This document shows positions 59,727 to 64,000 of a stretch of DNA of 64,000 nucleotides, one piece after another; the first letter of the stretch is position 1; each line of letters opens with the position of its first letter. Position numbers and translations under genes: made by a program. The stretch spans positions 62,001-126,000 of the forward strand of contig JAAWNQ010000001.1 in NCBI GenBank assembly GCA_022799035.1, written 5' to 3'. Source of the stretch: Oscillospiraceae bacterium (GTDB taxonomy: Bacteria > Bacillota > Clostridia > Oscillospirales > Oscillospiraceae). The notes beneath the pieces were generated by a model, which saw nothing but the letters and a program-made list of their open reading frames with translations, was not told where the DNA came from and did no database searches.

Positions 59727-59764
59727 AGAGAGGGAGACGGGGAACAGCCCCGTCTCTCTTTTTG
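59727..59764 (+). terminator. Intrinsic terminator after lysC
   Basis: GAGACGGGG and CCCCGTCTC arms around an AACAG loop, extended by GAGAG/CTCTC, followed by TTTTTG. Confidence 0.88.
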
Positions 59765-59794
59765 TTGACAGTAGGGAGGGAAGTAGGCTATAGT
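59765..59794 (+). promoter_or_regulatory. Promoter of the GNAT gene
   Basis: TTGACA at 59765-59770 and TATAGT at 59789-59794, spacer 18 bp, beginning right at the end of the lysC terminator. Confidence 0.7.
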
Positions 59795-59816
59795 AATGGA
59801 AAAGGGCGGTGAGGGA

Positions 59817-60266
59817 ATGACCATCAGGAGCGTATCAAACGACAAGGATAAATACTTGCCTATTCTCCTGCTGGGGGATGAGCAGGAATCTTTGATCCGG
59901 GGCTATTTAGACCGGGGGGAGCTTTTTGTCCTGGAGGAGGACGGGGAGGACCGGGCGGTTTGTGTGGTGACCAGGGAAGGACCCGGTCTCTATGAGATAC
60001 AGAACATCGCGGTAGCACCCCATTATCAACGGCGGGGATTGGGGAGAGAGATGATAGGATTTTTGTGGGGGTGGTATCCCGATCTACAGACCCTACAGTT
60101 GGGGACGGGAGACAGTCCCTCCACCCTGGGGTTTTATAGAGCGCTGGGCTTTCAGGAGACCGGCCGGGAGGCGGGTTATTTTTTGACCCACTATGACCAC
60201 CCCATCTATGAGGATGGGAAGAGACTGGTAGACCGGGTACTGTTGGAAAAAAGACGGGAGCTATGA
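59817..60266 (+). CDS. GNAT family N-acetyltransferase
   Basis: A 149-residue acetyltransferase with the acetyl-CoA motif IQNIAVAPHYQRRGLGREMI (about 66-85) and GFYRALGFQETGR near the end. ATG 59817 is chosen because the upstream ATG 59796 lies at the probable transcription start; AAAGGG is 10 bases ahead of 59817. Substrate unknown. It is a single-gene unit between two terminators. Confidence 0.88.
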   Translation: MTIRSVSNDKDKYLPILLLGDEQESLIRGYLDRGELFVLEEDGEDRAVCVVTREGPGLYEIQNIAVAPHYQRRGLGREMIGFLWGWYPDLQTLQLGTGDSPSTLGFYRALGFQETGREAGYFLTHYDHPIYEDGKRLVDRVLLEKRREL

Positions 60267-60299
60267 GGATATTTTTCCTCGGCTCCCGTTTCTTTTTGT
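60255..60299 (+). terminator. Intrinsic terminator after the GNAT gene
   Basis: CGGGAGC at 60255-60261 pairs with GCTCCCG at 60282-60288, with an inner GAGGA/TCCTC stem, followed by TTTCTTTTTG. It overlaps the last codons of the gene. Confidence 0.85.
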
Positions 60300-60327
60300 T
60301 GCGCGGAAAGAAAAGAAATGATACAAT
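60299..60327 (+). promoter_or_regulatory. Sigma-A-type promoter of the ruvC-ruvA unit
   Basis: TTGCGC at 60299-60304 and TACAAT at 60322-60327, spacer 17 bp. ruvC starts 31 bp downstream. No LexA box (e.g. GAAC-N4-GTTC) is visible. Confidence 0.7.
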
Positions 60328-60357
60328 AAATTATCTATAGACAGAGGAGGGCGGAGG

Positions 60358-60897
60358 ATGGTCATTCTGGGTATCGACCCCGGGTTTGCCATTGTAGGCT
60401 TTGGGGTCCTCCGCTCTGAACCGGGGCGGCAGGGATTGGTTTCCTGCGGGGCCATCACCACTCAGGCAGGGCTTCCTTTACCCACCCGGCTTTTACAAAT
60501 TGAGAACGATATGGCCCAGCTTTTTGATACCTTTCACCCCGACGCCATGGCCATTGAGGAACTGTTTTTTAATAACAACGTGACCACCGGTATCGGCGTG
60601 GCCCAGGCCCGGGGAGTAATCCTCACAGCGGCGGAGCGGGCTGGGGTACCGATCTATGAGTACAGCCCCTCGGAGGTAAAGCTGGCTATCACCGGGTACG
60701 GCAGGGCGGAGAAGAGGCAGATCATGGATATGGTGAAGCGGCTTTTGAATCTGAAGTCGGTGCCCAAACCTGATGACGCCGCCGACGCGGTGGCCATCGC
60801 CCTGTGCCATGCCCGGTCCTTCAGCTCCCGGCTCCAAGATCCCAACGCCGCCCGGCCGGGAAGCGGGCGGTACGCGGTGCGACATCCCAGTAAATAG
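60358..60897 (+). CDS. ruvC: Crossover junction endodeoxyribonuclease RuvC
   Basis: A 179-residue RNase H-fold Holliday junction resolvase. The catalytic acids are Asp6 in GIDPGFAIVGFGV, Glu in AIEELFFNNN (about 67) and Asp residues in PDDAADAVAIALCH near the end. GGAGGGCGGAGG precedes the ATG. It heads the ruvC-ruvA unit. Confidence 0.96.
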   Translation: MVILGIDPGFAIVGFGVLRSEPGRQGLVSCGAITTQAGLPLPTRLLQIENDMAQLFDTFHPDAMAIEELFFNNNVTTGIGVAQARGVILTAAERAGVPIYEYSPSEVKLAITGYGRAEKRQIMDMVKRLLNLKSVPKPDDAADAVAIALCHARSFSSRLQDPNAARPGSGRYAVRHPSK

Positions 60898-60911
60898 GAG
60901 AGAGAAAGTCT

Positions 60912-61517
60912 ATGTTTTACTATGTAAATGGGACCGTGGCCCATATTGCCCCTTACCTGGCGGTCATTGACTGCGGAGGAGTGGGATATGCGTGTCATAC
61001 CACAAATGTGACCTTGGGCGCCCTTTCAGTGGGCAAGCTGGGGAAGCTGTATACATATCTGAACGTCCGGGAGGATGCCATGGAACTCTATGGCTTTGCC
61101 ACCGAGGAGGAATTGAAGTGCTTCCAGCTTCTCATCAGTGTCTCCGGCGTGGGACCCAAGGCGGCTCTGTCCATCCTGTCCTCCGCTCCGCCGGAGCGGC
61201 TCGCCATGTCCATTATCACTGGGGATGAGAAGGCCCTCACCGCCGCCCCGGGAATCGGGAAGAAGATCGCCCAGCGGATTATCCTGGAGTTGAAGGACAA
61301 ATTGGCGAAGGGACAGCTTGGAGGAATGGCAGGGGAGGCCTATGGCGGCAGCGGCGTGACCCTCATCCCGGAGAATAAGGTCAGCGAGGCCTCGGCGGCC
61401 CTGGCGGTGCTGGGCTACTCCCAGACTGAGATCGGGATGGCGCTGAAGGGTATCGACATGGATGCTCTGCCTCTGGAGCAGATCATCAAGCAGGCTTTGA
61501 AAAAGATGGTGAAGTAG
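60912..61517 (+). CDS. ruvA: Holliday junction branch migration protein RuvA
   Basis: A 201-residue protein that binds four-way junctions as a tetramer. An N-terminal OB fold (1-~65) precedes two helix-hairpin-helix motifs (about 70-130, VSGVGPKAALSILS and APGIGKKIAQRIILEL). The C-terminal domain (~150-201) contacts RuvB. AGGAGAG precedes the ATG. Its usual partner ruvB is not next but 1.27 kb downstream. Confidence 0.96.
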   Translation: MFYYVNGTVAHIAPYLAVIDCGGVGYACHTTNVTLGALSVGKLGKLYTYLNVREDAMELYGFATEEELKCFQLLISVSGVGPKAALSILSSAPPERLAMSIITGDEKALTAAPGIGKKIAQRIILELKDKLAKGQLGGMAGEAYGGSGVTLIPENKVSEASAALAVLGYSQTEIGMALKGIDMDALPLEQIIKQALKKMVK

Positions 61518-61518
61518 G

Positions 61519-61860
61519 ATGGCAAAATATGAATGTTGCCTATCGGGCAATTTTGACCGGGTCCTTACCTATCTGCATAACGGGATCCTGGAAGGCAGTT
61601 CCCCTGCCTCCTACGAGGATGGCAGCGATTATACCTCCGGAGAGGTCCGCTGCGCTGTCCGGGTCTACGAGCGGTATAGCCTCATGGGAAGCAACCGGGT
61701 AAGCCTGAACCTGACCCTGGTGGGGAAGGGGGAGGGACTGTTCCTCTCGGCCATCACTTCGGGGGGTAGTCAGGCCGTATTCTGGAAGGTCAATACCCTG
61801 GGGGAGGAAACCTTTCTGGATAAGTTGGTGGAGTTGGTGGAGGGAATGCGAGAAGGATGA
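61519..61860 (+). CDS. DUF6054 family protein
   Basis: A 113-residue soluble protein. The segments YECCLSGNFDRVLTYLHNG and VRCAVRVYERYSLMGSNRVS resemble a small family of unknown function seen in Clostridia (DUF6054 from memory). A predominantly beta-strand middle and a C-terminal helix are visible. It begins two bases after ruvA and overlaps the next gene by 4 bp, so it is expressed with ruvCA. Confidence 0.75.
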   Translation: MAKYECCLSGNFDRVLTYLHNGILEGSSPASYEDGSDYTSGEVRCAVRVYERYSLMGSNRVSLNLTLVGKGEGLFLSAITSGGSQAVFWKVNTLGEETFLDKLVELVEGMREG

Positions 61861-62231
61861 AAGAGGTTAGTTATCAAGACGATTGGACATTTCTGGTCGA
61901 GGAAGAAAAGAATCAAGAGTTTTATGCAAAGTGTGGGATGGAGCTTCCGGAGAAGAGGGGGGAACTTCCCAAGTTGGCAGCTTTTTTGGAAGAGCTGGGC
62001 GTAGATATTGGCAAGCCAGTGAGCCGTTCAGAAGACAAAACCGAGTTGTGTTTTGCCGTTTTTGGTGCCGCGAAAGCGTCGGCAGGTGGCTATGAGTTGG
62101 ATTTTTACGAGAAGAACTATTTTGTGTCCGTTGTTGTGTATGCCTGGCCTGATATGGACGATAAGAAATTAAGAACGATCAAAAAAGACGAGGATGCTGG
62201 TACATTACTTTTAGAAGTGTTTATCTGCTGA
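61857..62231 (+). CDS. Uncharacterised small protein
   Basis: A 124-residue protein I do not recognise. It is acidic and soluble, without a signal or membrane segment. Its codon use is clearly AT-richer than its neighbours, with AAA/GAA/TTT codons in place of the usual GC-rich ones. Notable segments are YQDDWTFLVEEEKNQEF at the start and YELDFYEKNYFVSVVVYAW (~78-96). It overlaps the DUF6054 gene by 4 bp and sits in the interval that interrupts ruvA-ruvB. Confidence 0.65.
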   Translation: MKEVSYQDDWTFLVEEEKNQEFYAKCGMELPEKRGELPKLAAFLEELGVDIGKPVSRSEDKTELCFAVFGAAKASAGGYELDFYEKNYFVSVVVYAWPDMDDKKLRTIKKDEDAGTLLLEVFIC

Positions 62232-62296
62232 TAGGACCCGTTTTTTAAGAAAAGAGAAATGTTTGGCGATTTCCAAAAGGGAGAAGGAAACGAACA

Positions 62297-62770
62297 ATGG
62301 GCTTATTTACAAAGTTGTTTTTGCCGAAAAGGCATGCCGTGGAGGATTCCGGGACTCTTTTGCTGGCACTGGGAAGGAAACGAGGGCTTTCCGATGAGAA
62401 CAGGGAACCCATGTTGGCCTGGGCGGTTTTCAAGGAGTTTTGTCTGGAATATCATTTCCAGTGTGATGATGACGCTGTGCTGTGGGAGATTGGCCCCTAT
62501 GGCCGCCTGCCCGATGGCAGACGGACCTTTCAATGGCATCTGGTCCGGCAGTTTATAGAGGGCTCTGGCGAGGATGAGGACATCAGCCAGGTCCATCTGG
62601 ATCTGACCTTCTCTGAAGATGTGGGGGAGGAACGGAACGCGGCCGTTTGGAGCTATGACATTGAGGGGGATTTTAACGCGTTTTTCGCCGCTGTGGAGGC
62701 CCGTTCGGATTTTTCTATGCCGCGGGGAATCACCCTGCGAACTGCCTCTGTGGGATTAGAGAAAGTATGA
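62297..62770 (+). CDS. Uncharacterised protein between ruvA and ruvB
   Basis: A 157-residue protein I do not recognise. The basic N-terminus [14 protein letters not shown] is followed by a soluble domain with [13 protein letters not shown] and [17 protein letters not shown] beta-rich second half includes [10 protein letters not shown] and [10 protein letters not shown]. It has normal GC content, unlike the gene before it. AGGGAGAAGGAAACG precedes the ATG. It ends 13 bp before ruvB. Confidence 0.68.
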   Translation: MGLFTKLFLPKRHAVEDSGTLLLALGRKRGLSDENREPMLAWAVFKEFCLEYHFQCDDDAVLWEIGPYGRLPDGRRTFQWHLVRQFIEGSGEDEDISQVHLDLTFSEDVGEERNAAVWSYDIEGDFNAFFAAVEARSDFSMPRGITLRTASVGLEKV

Positions 62771-62783
62771 AGGAAGTGAGACT

Positions 62784-63830
62784 TTGAGCATTGATTTTTC
62801 TGAGACCGGGTTTGAGACCGAGGAGCCCCTGGTGGCAACCACCCTGACCCGGGATGACGATAACGAGGGTTCCCTTCGCCCCCAAACGCTGGTGGAATAT
62901 GTTGGACAGGAGAAGGCCAAGGGCAACCTGGAGGTTTTTATCCAGGCGGCCAAGATGCGCTCTGAGCCTTTGGATCACGTGCTTCTCCATGGTCCCCCGG
63001 GGCTGGGAAAGACTACCCTGGCCGGGATCATCGCCAACGAGATGAGGGTCAATATCCGCATCACCTCCGGTCCCGCCATTGAGAAGCCGGGGGATCTGGC
63101 GGCGTTGCTGACCAACCTCAATGAAAATGACATCCTTTTTGTGGACGAGATCCACCGGCTGAACCGGCAGGTGGAGGAAATCCTATATCCCGCCATGGAG
63201 GATTATGCCATTGATATTATCATTGGAAAGGGTCCTTCCGCAAACTCCATCCGGCTGGACCTGCCCAAGTTTACCCTCATAGGGGCCACAACCCGGGCGG
63301 GGCAACTCTCCGCCCCTCTCCGGGACCGGTTTGGCGTGACGCTGCGGTTGGAGCTCTATACTCCGGAGGAGCTCTCCCGTATCGTCTCCCGCTCGGCCGG
63401 GATCCTGGAGGTCCCCATTGAAGGGGAGGGGGCCATGGAGATCGCCCGGCGGAGCCGGGGAACCCCCCGGATCGCCAACCGGATGCTCCGCCGGGTTCGG
63501 GACTTTGCCCAGGTAAGGGCGGGGGGCGTTATTACCCGGAATGTGGCCGACGAGGCCCTCTCCGCCCTGGAGGTGGACCATCTGGGGTTGGACGCGGTGG
63601 ACCGGCGGATGCTCACCAGCATCATTGAGAACTACAGGGGTGGTCCTGTTGGGCTGGAGACCCTGGCGGCTACCATCAATGAGGAGGCTGTGACTTTAGA
63701 GGACGTGTACGAGCCATACCTGATGCAGCTTGGCTTTCTGACCCGGACTCCCCGTGGGCGGTGTGTGACTGCCAAGGCCTATGACCATTTGGGGATTCAC
63801 TTTGCGGGGATGGAGCAACTGACTTTATAA
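62784..63830 (+). CDS. ruvB: Holliday junction branch migration ATPase RuvB
   Basis: A 348-residue AAA+ motor that drives branch migration with RuvA. Walker A is [12 protein letters not shown] (about 68-79), Walker B DEIHRLNR, sensor 1 in ATTRAG and sensor 2 in [14 protein letters not shown]-terminal winged helix (~260-345) completes it. The start is TTG at 62784, with AAGGAAGTGAG in front. A translated ATG is not available near this position. glmM follows 21 bp later. Confidence 0.95.
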   Translation: MSIDFSETGFETEEPLVATTLTRDDDNEGSLRPQTLVEYVGQEKAKGNLEVFIQAAKMRSEPLDHVLLHGPPGLGKTTLAGIIANEMRVNIRITSGPAIEKPGDLAALLTNLNENDILFVDEIHRLNRQVEEILYPAMEDYAIDIIIGKGPSANSIRLDLPKFTLIGATTRAGQLSAPLRDRFGVTLRLELYTPEELSRIVSRSAGILEVPIEGEGAMEIARRSRGTPRIANRMLRRVRDFAQVRAGGVITRNVADEALSALEVDHLGLDAVDRRMLTSIIENYRGGPVGLETLAATINEEAVTLEDVYEPYLMQLGFLTRTPRGRCVTAKAYDHLGIHFAGMEQLTL

Positions 63831-63851
63831 GCCGAAAGGGGTTATATCAAT

Positions 63852-64000
63852 ATGGGAAGACTGTTTGGAACCGATGGGATCCGAGGGGTTGTAAATGAGA
63901 ATCTGAACGCCGACCTGGCCTTTGAGGTGGGCTGTGCCGCGGCAATGGTTCTTGCCCAGGATACGGGGAAGAAAAAGCCACTGGTGGCTATCGGAAAGGA
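63852..64000 (+). CDS. glmM: Phosphoglucosamine mutase, N-terminal part (partial)
   Basis: Only the first ~49 codons are in the window. The start MGRLFGTDGIRGVVNENL is the GlmM signature, the enzyme that turns GlcN-6-P into GlcN-1-P for cell wall precursors. GAAAGGGG is nine bases upstream. In Bacillus it follows cdaA-cdaR; here it follows ruvB, 43 kb away from cdaAR. The rest runs off the window. Confidence 0.92.
   Translation, partial: MGRLFGTDGIRGVVNENLNADLAFEVGCAAAMVLAQDTGKKKPLVAIGK

Overview
The window is a dense, GC-rich (by eye roughly 60%) stretch of a bacterial chromosome. It carries about 73 protein genes, one 6S RNA and no tRNA, rRNA, insertion sequence, prophage or CRISPR array. 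Gene content and order point to a spore-forming Clostridia, most likely an Oscillospiraceae (Flavonifractor/Oscillibacter-like) gut anaerobe. The reasons are SpoIVA, SpoVM, GerW and a DUF3794/LysM coat protein; an IspH-S1 fusion; the yicC-remA-gmk-rpoZ-priA-def-fmt-rsmB-rlmN-prpC-prkC-rsgA order; and an EFR1 flavodoxin/ferredoxin. The genus is an inference from gene order and protein style, not from a search.

Layout. 1-1593: clpX tail, engB and a fumarylacetoacetate hydrolase. 1711-5660: a beta-glucoside catabolic operon (LicT antiterminator, PTS EIIBC, 6-phospho-beta-glucosidase) with its own RAT/terminator leader. 5695-10897: M50 protease, scpA, scpB, DUF2953, gerW, D,D-carboxypeptidase, rluB. 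10938-16444: RpiR regulator, BaiN-type flavoprotein, cmk, plsC and the ispH-S1 fusion. 16444-18445: carD, ispD, ispF. 18502-19930: DUF3343 protein and a cysteine desulfurase-like enzyme. 20002-23709: cdaA, cdaR, a DUF5685 protein and a DnaJ protein. 23740-36921: yicC through rsgA and the 23-codon spoVM. 37028-40085: SPOCS/LysM protein and spoIVA.

40089-43735 (minus strand): Crp/Fnr regulator and a two-component system. 43840-47300: leuC, leuD, a GNAT gene and leuB. 47303-48148 (minus): glycosyltransferase. 48205-49780: thioredoxin, ruvX and an unknown exported or anchored protein. 49784-53705 (minus): a TauE/SafE transporter split into two half genes, tcdA, a PrsA/SurA-like foldase, 6S RNA and DUF1292. 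53776-56592: class A PBP. 56659-59764: ACT protein, homoserine dehydrogenase, aspartate kinase. 59765-60299: GNAT. 60299-64000: ruvC, ruvA, three poorly known genes, ruvB and the start of glmM.

The genes fall into recognisable modules: MEP isoprenoid synthesis (ispD, ispF, ispH), c-di-AMP synthesis (cdaA/cdaR), Ser/Thr phospho-signalling (prpC/prkC), spore coat basement (spoVM/spoIVA/SPOCS), Holliday junction processing (ruvCAB, ruvX), and aspartate-family and branched-chain amino acid synthesis. Most of the region is conserved housekeeping DNA. The observations most worth following are an internal promoter and ribosome binding site at the IspH/S1 junction, adjacency of the partner genes spoVM and spoIVA, 6S RNA apparently processed from a DUF1292 transcript, the split TauE/SafE pair whose ribosome site lies in a terminator arm, the Cys-rich DUF5685/DnaJ pair, and the uncharacterised genes inserted between ruvA and ruvB.
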